Shown: positions 26,904-35,830, counted from the stretch's first letter. The stretch: 64,000 bases of DNA from PALSA-1004 sp963829085 (GCA_963829085.1 CAWHHJ010000005.1:310001-374000); one strand, 5' to 3'. Notes: generated by a model not told the origin, from the letters alone. A program made the numbers and translations.

Positions 26904-27815
26904 CTAAGTCGCGACGCGCCACGCTGGTGTGTCGACCGGAAATGTAAACCCGGTTGTGACTGAAAAAATAGACGGCTCTAACGGTGCAGCCCAATCAATT
27001 GAGCCATCGGTGCCAAAGCCATGTGTGGGGCGTTGCCATGACCGGTCGACAACACCATGTCCGTACGATCGCACGACATGGCATACGCCCGTGAGAAGCA
27101 CCTCGAAGCAATTGTCGAAAACCCGGTCTTGAACCGCGAGGTTCAACGAGGCGACGGTTTTGACGCTCGGATAAAGCACTGCGGTCGGCTGCAGAATGCC
27201 AAGAAAGTATCGTCCGACAACACTACTAAGCTTGTACAGAGAGTCGTCGGGCTGGCGAAACAACGCTGCTAAAAAAGCATCGGCGTACAACGTTTTCTTG
27301 ATTATGGCTTCCGGAGTAGTCGCGAAAAATGCCGCTAGAGTGTCTTCAACATTCTTGGCAGGAAAGAAGAATCTGCCGGTATGAAAAAAATGTTCATACG
27401 CACCGATCACCAGGGCAGTTATCTGCACATCGGCGCGCGGACGACAAATGATGTATTGGATTGTTTGTCCTCCCGGCGGCAGCACGACGGGCAATAGTTC
27501 GGCATCGACCGTTGCGCGATTCCACGACGCATAAAACACCCGTTCGCCGGGGCAACTGAATCGTCCGTATCTCGGACTAGGCTTTTGCGGATAAATCAAG
27601 TCGTAAAGACTATCTTTTATTGGCTCGACGGGCGCGAGCAGTCGGCCTCGGTGCCATATATTGCTTGTATCCAGGGAAATGCCGAGGCCTGTGTACGACG
27701 AGGCAATACCGAAGTCCCTGAATCGCGTTAACACCTCATCGTCCGAGCATGTCTCGAGATCGAGTGCTTTCAGTGCCGTAGCTTTTTTAACGACGTCGTG
27801 CATGGCATTGTCCAC
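26904..27815 (-). CDS. RES-domain protein, long form
   Basis: A 303-residue protein. The central part matches the RES fold: YGRFSCPGERVFYASWNRAT followed by DAELLPV, with the Arg, Tyr and Glu spacing used by RES enzymes, which attack NAD in the toxin-antitoxin systems studied. The first 70 residues and last 80 or so are extensions not found in the short RES toxins of about 150 residues. No Xre/DUF2384 antitoxin lies beside it, so it may be a stand-alone member. The catalytic role is inferred from the family. Confidence 0.7.
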   Translation of the reverse strand: MDNAMHDVVKKATALKALDLETCSDDEVLTRFRDFGIASSYTGLGISLDTSNIWHRGRLLAPVEPIKDSLYDLIYPQKPSPRYGRFSCPGERVFYASWNRATVDAELLPVVLPPGGQTIQYIICRPRADVQITALVIGAYEHFFHTGRFFFPAKNVEDTLAAFFATTPEAIIKKTLYADAFLAALFRQPDDSLYKLSSVVGRYFLGILQPTAVLYPSVKTVASLNLAVQDRVFDNCFEVLLTGVCHVVRSYGHGVVDRSWQRPTHGFGTDGSIDWAAPLEPSIFSVTTGFTFPVDTPAWRVAT

Positions 27816-27994
27816 GTCGAGACACCGCTAGTACGGATGCGTTACGATTACCAGAGTCGTTCATGGCTTTCACGAATTCACCTGCGGCCAGTGCGCTATA
27901 GGCGGCGCCGACGCAATCGCATCGGTGGCGTCTTGTGCAGGTCCATACTTCCTTAGGCGAGACCGCCGCCCCTGCAGGCGAGTCACTGTTGTTA

Positions 27995-28039
27995 TGGTGG
28001 GTGGTACTGGGATCGAACCAGTGGCCCCTGCCGTGTGAA
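27995..28039 (-). tRNA. tRNA 3' half (Val-type, CAC anticodon loop), partial
   Basis: On the minus strand the 45 bases read as the 3' half of a tRNA: an anticodon loop TTCACAC, stem strand GGCAG, T arm ACTGG-TTCGATC-CCAGT with five perfect pairs, acceptor strand ACCACCC and terminal ACCA. The sequence upstream does not supply the matching D arm or a GGGTGGT acceptor strand, so it is not a working tRNA. Such 3' halves are usual at attachment sites of integrated elements. Confidence 0.75.
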
Positions 28040-28432
28040 TGCTAGCATCATATGTGTAACAAATCGCAAATCAACGTCTTACGCATGCCGGCTCTGCAAT
28101 CGTATGACTAAAAGCGACAGTACAGGTCTATAAGTGTCCCAAAAGTATACCCATTTTTAGAACCACGAGGATTCACCCGCCTTATTGCACGACGCATGGT
28201 GTTCTCGACTCAAAGATATTGACTAATTCTGGCCGCTCGGAATTATGTCGCTTGAGCGAACGTTGAAGTTCGATGCGTCCCAAGCTCGCCGACTTGGGCG
28301 AATTCGGGCACTGGAGCGAGTTTATTGCTTTGCCCTGAACGGCCAAAGCCGACCTTCGGTCGCTCGTCACGGAACAGTCTGCTTTCAGATATCAAGCTGC
28401 CTTTGACTCGAATTGCACCGCTAGCGGCTTCT
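28040..28432. other. Intergenic stretch next to the tRNA fragment
   Basis: About 390 bases without a recognised gene. The short frames present have no ribosome site. Confidence 0.35.
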
Positions 28433-28516
28433 CGGCCAATGCGGCCGTTGGCCCTGCGCGACGTAGGCGACCGGTGTAGATCACTGACCGGCCACTGCCC
28501 GCGAATTAGATCATAT
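28433..28516 (-). repeat. Dispersed repeat R2, copy 1
   Basis: About 84 bases closely similar, in inverted orientation, to 50855-50940, and less closely to 47780-47833. The core GGCCGGTCA-N-ACCGGTCGCC can fold as a hairpin. Confidence 0.7.
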
Positions 28517-28585
28517 GGCAGCTTTCCATTACGACAAATCGGTATATCCCGACCCGAAAGAGATGTTCATGTTTCTCAATAGCGG

Positions 28586-28690
28586 TCATTCGCGGTGTTC
28601 CTCGATCACTTTATCGGCACACACGAGGATCGAGTTGGAAATCTTGATGCCGAGTGCCTTGGCGGTTTGCATGTTAACCGCTACAGGCAC
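28586..28690 (-). pseudogene. ABC_sub_bind gene remnant (C-terminus)
   Basis: The minus strand reads NMQTAKALGIKISNSILVCA then DKVIE, the conserved end of ABC_sub_bind (PF04392) binding proteins such as those at 40687 and 44548. The stop directly after the VIE is lost and the frame runs four codons further. Nothing upstream of the tail survives. It sits 48 bases downstream of the patatin gene's stop. Confidence 0.7.
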
Positions 28691-28737
28691 ACGACCAGCC
28701 GGCTAGACACGCCCTGGGAATTTCCGTCCCGGTGGCG

Positions 28738-29913
28738 CTACTTTATCTGCTCGAAGGCCCAACTGGGGACATCGCCGGTGTTCGGCGGAAGGCTCAACCA
28801 ATGGTTGGGGTTCTTCGCAATCGCGCGTCCCGCATCAAATGCCGCGCGCATCTGTTTCGGGTCGAAGGCGAGCGGGTCTTTGCCGATGTTTACGTTGTCG
28901 GGAATCGCCACCATCTTGAAGTTGTAGCCCAGAAACTTGGCGCCGAAGTAGGCCCGCGTCATCGCCGTCAGCATGGACTGGTCCATCATTACGCTGACGG
29001 TTGTGGCTGCCACGTCACCGAGCGCCCTGCGCAAGGCTTCGGGCGGGCTATGCAGCTTGCCGTTGTCGACCAGATATAGGTTACCCGGCCCAAATGGCGG
29101 AGGCGGGGGACGCACGGTCCCGCCTATCCCTGCGATGACAATATTCGAACGGGCGGCCCCGTCGACGAACAGATGACCGTCGATTTCCACCGGCGGAAAG
29201 ACGATGGGAAACGATGCTGAGGCGAGCAACACCTGACGATAAAGCTCGAGGTTGCCGTCTTTCGCGATCAGCGACATATTCCAGACCCAGGTCTGGCCGT
29301 AATCGATGTTGGTCGTGCCCACGAACAGGAACCGGTCGTCGTTGTTGTACGCGGCAGCCACGCGTTTCAAGGTCTCCGCGGTAATGAATCTGGCGATGAG
29401 TGCCCGCAACGGTGCGGTGTCCGAGAGCGAATCGGCCCCGAATGCGAGACTGAAGACCCCTCTTTCGTTATGGACGTCTTTCTTGGCGATCTGCGTGTAC
29501 ATCTCTACGAGCTGCGCATCGTCGGCCGGGGTGCCGAGCAGCGCGTGGGTCGCCAGTAATGCACCGGTGCTCACACCGCCGACCATATCAAACTCGGGCC
29601 GTTGACCGCTTTCGCGCCAACCGGTCAGCAGGCCGGCACCGAAGGCGCCGTTCTGGCCGCCGCCCGAGAGGGACAGGAGATTCAGCGCACGCCCTTTCTT
29701 GCGCTCCATTTGACGGATAAGATTTCCGCCTGCCGCCACAACCTCTGCGTAAATAGGCGAAACCTGGCCCGGATTCAGCGGATCGTAACCATTCTGCAGC
29801 GAGGCATAGGCCGACGCCTTTTGCGACAGCGCTCGTTCCGGCGGCGACGCACATCCCGCGAGCAGCAGCGCCGCGACCACACCTGCGAAAGCGATCAATG
29901 ATCGGAGACTCAA
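28738..29913 (-). CDS. Patatin-like phospholipase, lipoprotein
   Basis: A 391-residue putative lipid acyl hydrolase. I chose the TTG at 29913, seven bases after AGGAGG; it gives a signal with lipobox LLLAGC and modified Cys at residue 21. The patatin core has the oxyanion loop SGGGQNGAFGAG, the nucleophile motif GGVSTGA and the catalytic Asp motif DGAARSN. The C-terminal segment (GYNFKMVAIPDNVNIGKDPL) is less typical. It is anchored in the envelope, probably outer membrane. Which lipid it cleaves is not known. A longer reading from ATG 30024 has no ribosome site. Confidence 0.88.
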   Translation of the reverse strand: MSLRSLIAFAGVVAALLLAGCASPPERALSQKASAYASLQNGYDPLNPGQVSPIYAEVVAAGGNLIRQMERKKGRALNLLSLSGGGQNGAFGAGLLTGWRESGQRPEFDMVGGVSTGALLATHALLGTPADDAQLVEMYTQIAKKDVHNERGVFSLAFGADSLSDTAPLRALIARFITAETLKRVAAAYNNDDRFLFVGTTNIDYGQTWVWNMSLIAKDGNLELYRQVLLASASFPIVFPPVEIDGHLFVDGAARSNIVIAGIGGTVRPPPPPFGPGNLYLVDNGKLHSPPEALRRALGDVAATTVSVMMDQSMLTAMTRAYFGAKFLGYNFKMVAIPDNVNIGKDPLAFDPKQMRAAFDAGRAIAKNPNHWLSLPPNTGDVPSWAFEQIK

Positions 29914-30153
29914 AATCCCGTCACCTCCTGTTAGCCAATGTTTAAACCTTCTAGCATGGGCGAAAGTGGTGCCCCAGTGGACCTTGGTCCAATCCGAATG
30001 TGGCTCGCGGCGTGTCTCAAACAACTATGATCGGCCTGAAGCGCGCGCTTACCACTGATCTCATGCGTGCGGTGCACGCCTTGCTCGCTGGAAAGCGTTA
30101 CGTCTCACCGGCAATCATGAAGTGATCACTTAATCGGAAAGGACGGTGAAGTT

Positions 30154-30627
30154 ATGCAGGTTACGAGCAAAACACTGGAAGTTTCAGCACTGATGGTAGC
30201 CGCGCTGTGTGCGACTGCGGTTTCGGCGCAGTCTTTCGTCTATCCGGCCAAGGGCCAGTCACCCGCGCAACAGCAGAAGGACGAAGGGCAATGCCACACG
30301 TGGGCCGTGCAGCAGAGCAAGTACGACCCGGCCAAGCCGCCGCCGGCAGCGGTTGCACCGCCGCCCACCACAGCGTCGGGGACCACGCCGGGCGCTGGCG
30401 TGCGCGGCGCAGCGCGGGGTGCTGTGGTCGGTGAAGTGGTCGGCGATGACGCGCGCACGGGCGCTGCCGTAGGGGCGGTCGCCGCGCGCGGCCAGAGCCG
30501 CCGGCAAAATGCGGCGCAGGGGCAACAGCAGCAGCAGGCGGCGACGCAGCAGCAGCAGGCGGGCATGAGCGCCTATCAAAACGCGCGCGCGGCGTGCCTG
30601 TCGGGCCGTGGGTACTCAGTGAAGTAA
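30154..30627 (+). CDS. Exported Gly/Gln-rich protein (glycine-zipper-like)
   Basis: A 157-residue secreted protein: a signal peptide ending AVSAQ, a segment QQQKDEGQCHTWAVQQSKYD with a Cys, a Pro/Thr linker, a Gly/Ala zipper region (GVRGAARGAVVGEVVGDD, TGAAVGAVAARG) and a Gln-rich stretch before ARAACLSGRGYSVK. The zipper and paired Cys match envelope proteins of the glycine-zipper type. AAAGGACGGTGAAG lies before the ATG. Confidence 0.8.
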   Translation: MQVTSKTLEVSALMVAALCATAVSAQSFVYPAKGQSPAQQQKDEGQCHTWAVQQSKYDPAKPPPAAVAPPPTTASGTTPGAGVRGAARGAVVGEVVGDDARTGAAVGAVAARGQSRRQNAAQGQQQQQAATQQQQAGMSAYQNARAACLSGRGYSVK

Positions 30628-30699
30628 CGCAACCCCGTAATAACAAAACACGGAAGCAATCATGATAGGACACGATTCAAATTTTCGGGAGAGTCGTCG

Positions 30700-31386
30700 A
30701 TGCGCAGTTACACGTTGCACCATATTTCGATCTCATTGTTCGCAGGAGCGCTGGCGACGCTTGCGTTCGTTCATCCGGCGTTCGCCGCCAGCGATCAAGA
30801 GCAGCTCGTCAGTAAGGCCGAGGCGACGCTCAAACATTTCCAGAACGATCCGCAGATGACGTGGATTCGCACTCATCTCAAGGACGCGAAGGCGGTCATG
30901 ATCGCGCCGGAAGTGCGCAGAGCGGGATTTGTTCTTGGCGGCTCCGGCGGCCGCGCAGTCCTCATCGGGCGCGACCCCTCGGGCAAGTGGTCGGGGCCGG
31001 CGTTTTACACACTCGCAAGTGCAAGCGTTGGCTTTCAGGCGGGCGCGGATAAGTCGGAAGTGGTGATGCTGGTGATGACCGACAAAGGGTTAACGAACCT
31101 GCTCAACACCCAAATGAAACTGGGAGGCGATGCGAGTATCGCGGCTGGCCCCGTCGGCACGGGTGCGGAAAAGGACTTCACAACGGACATCGTGTCGTTC
31201 AGCCGCGCGAAAGGGCTTTATGGAGGCGTAAACCTTGACGGCACGCTGGTCAAAGTGAACCAGGAATGGAATGACAAATATTTCGGCCAGGCCGCATCGC
31301 CCGTCGATATCCTTGTGCGGCATTCCGTGCACACCAGCAAGGGCGACCGCTTGGTGCAGCAGGTGTCGCAGGCCGCGCGCAAGTAA
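30700..31386 (+). CDS. SYLF-domain (YSC84-type) lipid-binding protein
   Basis: A 228-residue exported protein: signal peptide ending HPAFA-A, then the SYLF domain with KDAKAVMIAPEVRRAGFVLG, GGSGGRAVLIGRD, SGPAFYTLASASVGFQAGAD and KGLYGGVNLDGTLV near the end. Homologous domains bind phosphoinositides in eukaryotes; the bacterial role is unknown but the protein is secreted to the periplasm or outer membrane. It follows the glycine-zipper protein by 72 bases and may share its transcript. Confidence 0.9.
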   Translation: MRSYTLHHISISLFAGALATLAFVHPAFAASDQEQLVSKAEATLKHFQNDPQMTWIRTHLKDAKAVMIAPEVRRAGFVLGGSGGRAVLIGRDPSGKWSGPAFYTLASASVGFQAGADKSEVVMLVMTDKGLTNLLNTQMKLGGDASIAAGPVGTGAEKDFTTDIVSFSRAKGLYGGVNLDGTLVKVNQEWNDKYFGQAASPVDILVRHSVHTSKGDRLVQQVSQAARK

Positions 31387-31886
31387 GCGACTGCCATTTT
31401 GTCATATCTCACAAGGTTGCGAGGTCCAAGCGCAACGGCTCGTGCAAAGGACGCAGTTTGGCAGCCTGCCTGGTTCCTGCAAAGATAACATTGCAACATT
31501 GCATGCTGCTGCGTAAACGCGCCGTCGCCTTTCAGAGCCTGATGCGATTCCTCTATTGCTGGTTTGCCGTCACAGGGAAGTGTTCGGTGCCGATTATGCG
31601 CAACTCTACGACGTCGGCTATGGCTTGACAGTGAAGGCAATGAGCTAGTCCAAGGTGCCTCCTGGTTTTGAGTCGGTTCTCCCGACGGGCAAGTAGCCAG
31701 GCACTCGGAAGTTCACACCAAGGATCTTGCGCTGTTCGTGTGGCAGCTCGCCGGAGCACATGAGCGGCCGAATTGCGGGCAGCACCAAATCCATGATGGC
31801 AGCGATTCGCGTTGAGCATCCATCGCCTCCTCGCCACCGCGAAGGGTATAAATGCGCGCGCTGTTTTTGCGCAGAGTGGAGCCGGT
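31387..31886. other. 500-base gap, no gene recognised
   Basis: No convincing coding sequence or repeat is recognised between the SYLF gene and the chimeric SBP gene. Confidence 0.35.
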
Positions 31887-32657
31887 TTACGGCGTGCGCA
31901 ACGATTCCAGAAGGATCAGCAAGTTTTGCGGGCTGACCCGAATGATGCCCAAGCGTGGGCTATCGATATCGGCGATGAGGAAGAATGCGATCGAGACAAT
32001 GATTGGCAGAATGGGCAGCAAGTAAACGTCAGTCTTGCCACCCGATCCGCCGACGCCTATGAAAATAACAGCGCACGTCGCAACTAGAAACATAAGGGCC
32101 CATGCCGCAGGGGGAATGCGATTTGACCAAGCCGATTGTGTGTAGCCTTGCGAGTTCAGCACATCATTCATTCCGGCAGTAACAAGCGCCATCACGGGTG
32201 TCGGGTTGGAAGTCGACGGTCCGACTATTGCAGCCCACAACTCCTTTTGAACTGTCATGGTTTTGGCGTTGATCTGGTTGACCGCTGAATTATCATAGGT
32301 TGTATAAAACAATATTCGTTGCTCGGTGTACGTCAATAACTGCGCTCGGACTTTTGCGGCGTCTGCACTGGCAGTAGGTCGGCGCGTACATATGCACAGT
32401 GCCGATTGCATTGGCTTCGGCCTCTTGTCATCGGCAAAACGCCATTCAATCACCAGGTTTCTCTCTACGACATGTCCAAGCTCGCGCATTCCATCAGCGA
32501 ACGCCTCGTACGTGTACGAGTCGAGAGAATCCGGACGACGGCGCACTGACAGGACACCGACACGCCAAACTTTACCCTGCTGTTGCGCGAAGGAGTCGAG
32601 CGAACACGCAAGCGCCCCCACACCAAGCGCAACGATAAGTCTGCGGCGATTGTTCAT
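31887..32657 (-). pseudogene. Chimeric gene: ABC_sub_bind N-terminus joined to a bestrophin-like membrane C-terminus
   Basis: An open frame of 256 codons starting at ATG 32657 after GGAGGGAG. Residues 1-85 are an ABC_sub_bind N-terminus: MNNRRRLIVALGVGAL signal, KVWRVGVLSVRRR, ADGMRELGHVVERN and LVIEWRFADDKR. After a junction near KPMQSALCIC the rest is the C-terminal half of a DUF4239/bestrophin-like membrane protein: LLTYTEQRILFYTT, two spans (AALMFLVATCAVIF-like WALMFLVATCAVIFIG and ILPIIVSIAFFLIADI) and the ending DSPRLGIIRVSPQNLL. The frame is open through the join. It is most likely a recombination product, either a relic or a secreted chimera. Confidence 0.7.
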
Positions 32658-32876
32658 CTCTCCCTCCGAGACAAACTGAGCGACCATTATGCCAAATCGT
32701 AGGAAGGGAATAGATTTGCGAGGGGGTGTCATCACCGATTGGGCCGAACAAACGTAACCGTGACCTTCCGCTTGTGGCCGATTGCGGTGTCCGCGATCGA
32801 CTGCTGGCGACGTAGACCATTCCTGAAAGCGGTCATTCACGCGAGATCACTCGATCACCTTGTCGTAAAGGGAACT
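32658..32876. other. Leader of the chimeric SBP gene, repeat R1 and an SBP tail fragment
   Basis: Read on the minus strand it contains GGCATAATGG 20-30 bases ahead of the chimera start, a copy of repeat R1 at 32750-32787, the motif GTCGCCAGCAGTCGATC seen also beside the IS1182 right end at 44288-44304, and at 32852-32869 a stub that reads DKVIE-stop, the last residues of a vanished ABC_sub_bind gene. Confidence 0.6.
32750..32787 (-). repeat. Dispersed repeat R1, copy 1
   Basis: Minus-strand form GCAATCGGCCACAAGCGG followed by CACGGTTACGTTT. It matches 35793-35830, 40555-40592 and a shortened copy at 47936-47963. Confidence 0.65.
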
Positions 32877-32981
32877 CAGAAAGCGACTATCGCTCGCGAC
32901 TTCGCGATCAGTCGGGAAACGCTTTACCAGTATTTGCGACAGTCGACCTCGAGTGACAAACGTAGTGCCCGCCACTCATAA
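32877..32981 (+). pseudogene. Serine recombinase (resolvase/invertase) C-terminal remnant
   Basis: The plus strand reads GTQKATIARDFAISRETLYQ then YLRQ, the helix-turn-helix end of Hin/Tn3-resolvase type serine recombinases. Only this 30-residue part remains; it runs directly out of an SBP tail fragment, so two broken genes abut here. Confidence 0.6.
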
Positions 32982-33223
32982 TGAGCAACGGAGCGGCTGC
33001 CGGTCCTGCAACCGAAACAATGACGACACCATAGTAGCGTAGTGCGAGGCGCTGAATTCTATTCGGCAGCATGTCTCTCAAGCACAACATTCCAGTCGTC
33101 TGCATTTGCTCAAACGCCAGTGTCTGAACTCGGCAAACGTGAACGGCCGGTATCTGTAAGGGCTAGTGGCCGCAGTCGACCCCATAGCAGACACTCAACT
33201 TTGCCCACGGGAAGTACCCGGCC
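32982..33223. other. Intergenic debris
   Basis: About 240 bases between the recombinase stub and the next SBP stub, with no gene recognised. The segment GAACGGCCGGTATCTGTAAG near 33140 has the look of a dispersed repeat but I found no second copy in the window. Confidence 0.35.
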
Positions 33224-33335
33224 CTATTCGATAATCCTGTCGGCACTCAGGAGAATAGACTGCGGAATCCTGATACCGAGTGCTTTGGCGGTTGGCGTTT
33301 ACGACCAGTTCCGATTTGTAGGTTGCTCTACTGGC
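33224..33335 (-). pseudogene. ABC_sub_bind gene remnant with two indels
   Basis: On the minus strand the pieces VEQPT, KSELVVNAN and AKALGIRIPQSILLSADRII followed by E-stop appear in three successive frames. They are the C-terminal 35 or so residues of an ABC_sub_bind protein with a lost base at each join. Confidence 0.65.
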
Positions 33336-33707
33336 GCGACGCGCGCTGCCTCGGTCCCCTGTTGCTGTTGCCCGCTCGCTCGAGAGCCGGCGATCAGTGC
33401 GGCAGTTTGGCACGCGTAGCACCGCCCGCCGGGCCGTCATCGAATCTCTTGGCGATGGGATGTTCGACATCGTACGCTGTAGGAACTGCGAACCGTCGCT
33501 GCGCGAAGCATGGCAACGAGGCTCATTGGGGCCGCAAACCCGACATGCTTGAGCGACCGCAACTGGCCGGCAGCGGGGCGCTGAGGTGGGCGCAAGTGGC
33601 GAGAGCGCGAACGGCCGCGGTCTTGCTGGCCTTGGCCTTGCGCCCGAGCCTCGCACCCAGTATCTTCATGGGGTGCCCTTCCGGCACAGGCAAACTTGGA
33701 GGAACCG
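33336..33707. other. 370-base gap before the PEP-CTERM gene
   Basis: No gene recognised. The minus-strand frame across it has an Arg/Ala-rich translation with no domain. Confidence 0.35.
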
Positions 33708-34352
33708 ATGGCGAGCATCCTCGGGCGTGTCGTCTTCGTCTTGATGGCCGTAATGACGGGGACCGTCGCAGTTAGTGCGGTCCCCTTGGTCAGCCTCTCC
33801 TCGCAAAGCGACCTGACACACCTCACCGTGGGCGATCAAATCCGAGTCGACGTGACCTTGGGCGGCGTGTCGTCGTTCAGCGAATACCTCTTCGTCCTGA
33901 ACACGCGGGAGACGTTCCCGTCTTCGCTCTTCCAGGTCATCGCTGATTCGGCCAACGGCTCCGGGCTGTCACCGGGTCCGGTTCTCGCCGTCGCGTCGCA
34001 GCGGGACACCTTCAATGCGCTTTCGTCAATCACGCTTGGCGCCGTGACCGGGAATTTCTCGAGTATGCCGACGCCCTCAGAGGCGATCACGGGAAACGGG
34101 CTTTTCTACTCCTTCACCCTGCGGGCGATCGCGCCGGGGAACGGCGCCATCCAATTCGACCCGGGGAGGACTGTCTACGGCTCGAACCTCTCTGGCTTCA
34201 ATCTCGCGTTACTTCCGTCCACGGGACCGTTGTCGTTCTCCGTGAGTGCCATTCCGGAGCCCACGAGCGCGGTGATGATCGGCTTCGGTAAGTTGGCTGT
34301 GGTGGGTTGGGTTCGTCGGCGAAGGGCCGCTGAGGGCAGAACGTTCGCCTGA
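33708..34352 (+). CDS. PEP-CTERM sorting-domain protein
   Basis: A 214-residue secreted protein. The ATG at 33708 follows GGAGGAACCG and gives a signal ending AVSA. The middle is a beta-sandwich, cohesin-like region: VGDQIRVDVTLGGVSSFSEY and LFYSFTLRAIAPGNGAIQFD. The C-terminus is the exosortase signal IPEPTSAVMIGFGKLAVVGW followed by VRRRRA. Exosortase (EpsH/XrtA type) removes this tail and the protein is usually released to the matrix. No exosortase is in the window, so one must be elsewhere. Confidence 0.88.
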   Translation: MASILGRVVFVLMAVMTGTVAVSAVPLVSLSSQSDLTHLTVGDQIRVDVTLGGVSSFSEYLFVLNTRETFPSSLFQVIADSANGSGLSPGPVLAVASQRDTFNALSSITLGAVTGNFSSMPTPSEAITGNGLFYSFTLRAIAPGNGAIQFDPGRTVYGSNLSGFNLALLPSTGPLSFSVSAIPEPTSAVMIGFGKLAVVGWVRRRRAAEGRTFA

Positions 34353-34592
34353 GGCGCCGTTGGAGCGCGAAGGCACAACGGGCGACCCCGTTGTAACTGC
34401 TCAGCTCCTCGAGGGTTCCGGTGCAGAGTCGAGAAGCTGCGGTGAGATCGCTTGACTTGTCGGAACTGGCACGCGATCTATCGCGCACTGTTGACGCAGT
34501 CGGAGGTGGAACGGCCGCAGAGCGGGCGTGCACTAAGGGCCGCCCCCTGAAGTTACCCACGTTTCGTGGACAGTTCAGACCGGAGTCATCGA

Positions 34593-35228
34593 TCAACCCT
34601 TGACGAGCCTGCCGTCAATTACTTTGACCTTGTCGCCGACGGCGTAACCCGGCGCACCATCGAGCGTGAAGCTGCGGGTGTTACCGTCATCCATGCGCAC
34701 GGTGACTTGGTATTCCTTGACCGACTTCACTCGCTTCTCGACTTCATTACCAGCGAACGCGCCGCCCAAGGCACCGGCTACAGTGGCTACCGTATTACCG
34801 CGACCGTTGCCAATCTGATTGCCCACGAGCCCGCCGACGACCGCACCGCCGACTGCACCTACTCCGCTGCCTTCGCCCTTTTTGTCCACCACATTGATCG
34901 TATCGATTACGCCGCATTCTGTGCAAATGCGTGGCACAGGCGCAGCCGCGGATTCGCTCATCGCAACCTGCGCCGGCCGCTGCCTGTATTCAGCATCCGG
35001 CGTGCGTTTGTGAGCAACCTGCGCAGCAGGTTTGTGCACCGGTGCAGGCGCCGCCTTCACTTCGGGCGCAGGCGCGATCCTGGCCTCGGCCGGAGTCAGT
35101 GAGTCATTCGCGGACTTAGAGCTCGGAATTATCCCTGTCATCACGCCGACTCCGACTGCACTAAATATAATTATCGCGACTGCGGCCGTCGCCATCAAAG
35201 GATTCATCTTGGTATTGGGTTCAGACAT
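34593..35228 (-). CDS. Glycine-zipper 2TM domain membrane protein
   Basis: A 211-residue protein: short cytoplasmic start, span MATAAVAIIIFSAVGVGVM, a Pro/Ala/Lys linker, a Cys pair ICTECGVI, the glycine zipper GSGVGAVGGAVVGGLVGNQI and GNTVATVAGALGGAFAGNEV, then a small C-terminal domain (YQVTVRMDDGNTRSF to DKVKVIDGRLVKG). This is the SlyB/RickA type, an envelope protein that may support outer-membrane integrity. The start ATG at 35228 has AAGGAGGCATTCC upstream. Confidence 0.88.
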   Translation of the reverse strand: MSEPNTKMNPLMATAAVAIIIFSAVGVGVMTGIIPSSKSANDSLTPAEARIAPAPEVKAAPAPVHKPAAQVAHKRTPDAEYRQRPAQVAMSESAAAPVPRICTECGVIDTINVVDKKGEGSGVGAVGGAVVGGLVGNQIGNGRGNTVATVAGALGGAFAGNEVEKRVKSVKEYQVTVRMDDGNTRSFTLDGAPGYAVGDKVKVIDGRLVKG

Positions 35229-35497
35229 GGAATGCCTCCTTGTGATTATGCTAAATAACTATCCGCTCATCTGCCCCGCATTATCAGAAGAGTTACAGAC
35301 GTTTATATTGTTGCGCCGCACGCTATAAGAGCTTGAGGAACTATTACACGCGCATGCGAAACGAATGGCCGATTTTGGCCGTCTATATCCACGTGGTGAC
35401 CGCTTATCCGCTCGATGTAGCGTCGCTAAAGGCGCAACTTTAGAATTGAAATTGCCGGTGGAGGACCGAGCGATAAAGAGTAGAAAAAGGAAACATC

Positions 35498-35686
35498 GTG
35501 AGCAATAATCACGCACATCGTGAAACTCCCGATCCTCGTCACATCAACCTCAACGAGGCGTGGGCTCTCCAATACTGGTGCAAACGATTTCGCGTCAGCG
35601 AAAAACGACTGCGAGAAGCCGTCAATGCGGTTGGTGTAATGGCAGTTGCCGTGCGTGCGTATTTGGAACAATCAGAGAACATATAG
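35498..35686 (+). CDS. DUF3606 small protein
   Basis: A 62-residue soluble protein with a GTG start. The motif INLNEAWALQYWCKRFRVSE followed by KRLREAVNAVG and AVRAYL is the DUF3606 pattern. Function unknown. The promoter region between it and the glycine-zipper gene is shared, as the two genes diverge. Confidence 0.8.
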   Translation: MSNNHAHRETPDPRHINLNEAWALQYWCKRFRVSEKRLREAVNAVGVMAVAVRAYLEQSENI

Positions 35687-35792
35687 CTCTCCTCGAACTA
35701 CTGACCGCCTCGCGCCGGCTTGAAGTTTGGTTTCGACGATGACTGCTGAATAAGCCATTCAGCCTGTTCGGGTTTCGACCCTTGCTGAATTG

Positions 35793-35830
35793 AAACGTAA
35801 CCGCGAGCGGCCGGTTGTGGCCGTTCTGCG
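35793..35830 (+). repeat. Dispersed repeat R1, copy 2
   Basis: Plus strand AAACGTAACCGCGAGCGG then CCGGTTGTGGCCGTTCTGCG. It is the complement of the copies at 40555 and 47936. It lies about 70 bases beyond the 3' end of the SBP gene at 35902. Confidence 0.7.

Noticed and set aside
26904..27815. A standard Xre-RES toxin-antitoxin pair
   Set aside because: No small helix-turn-helix gene is adjacent, and the protein is twice the usual toxin length.
28000..28039. A complete tRNA gene
   Set aside because: Only the anticodon loop to CCA part is present; the D arm and 5' acceptor strand are missing from the adjacent sequence.
30240..30673. Long Ala/Arg- and Cys-rich frames antisense to the glycine-zipper protein
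   Set aside because: They are shadow frames produced by the Gln/Ala repeat codons of the real gene.
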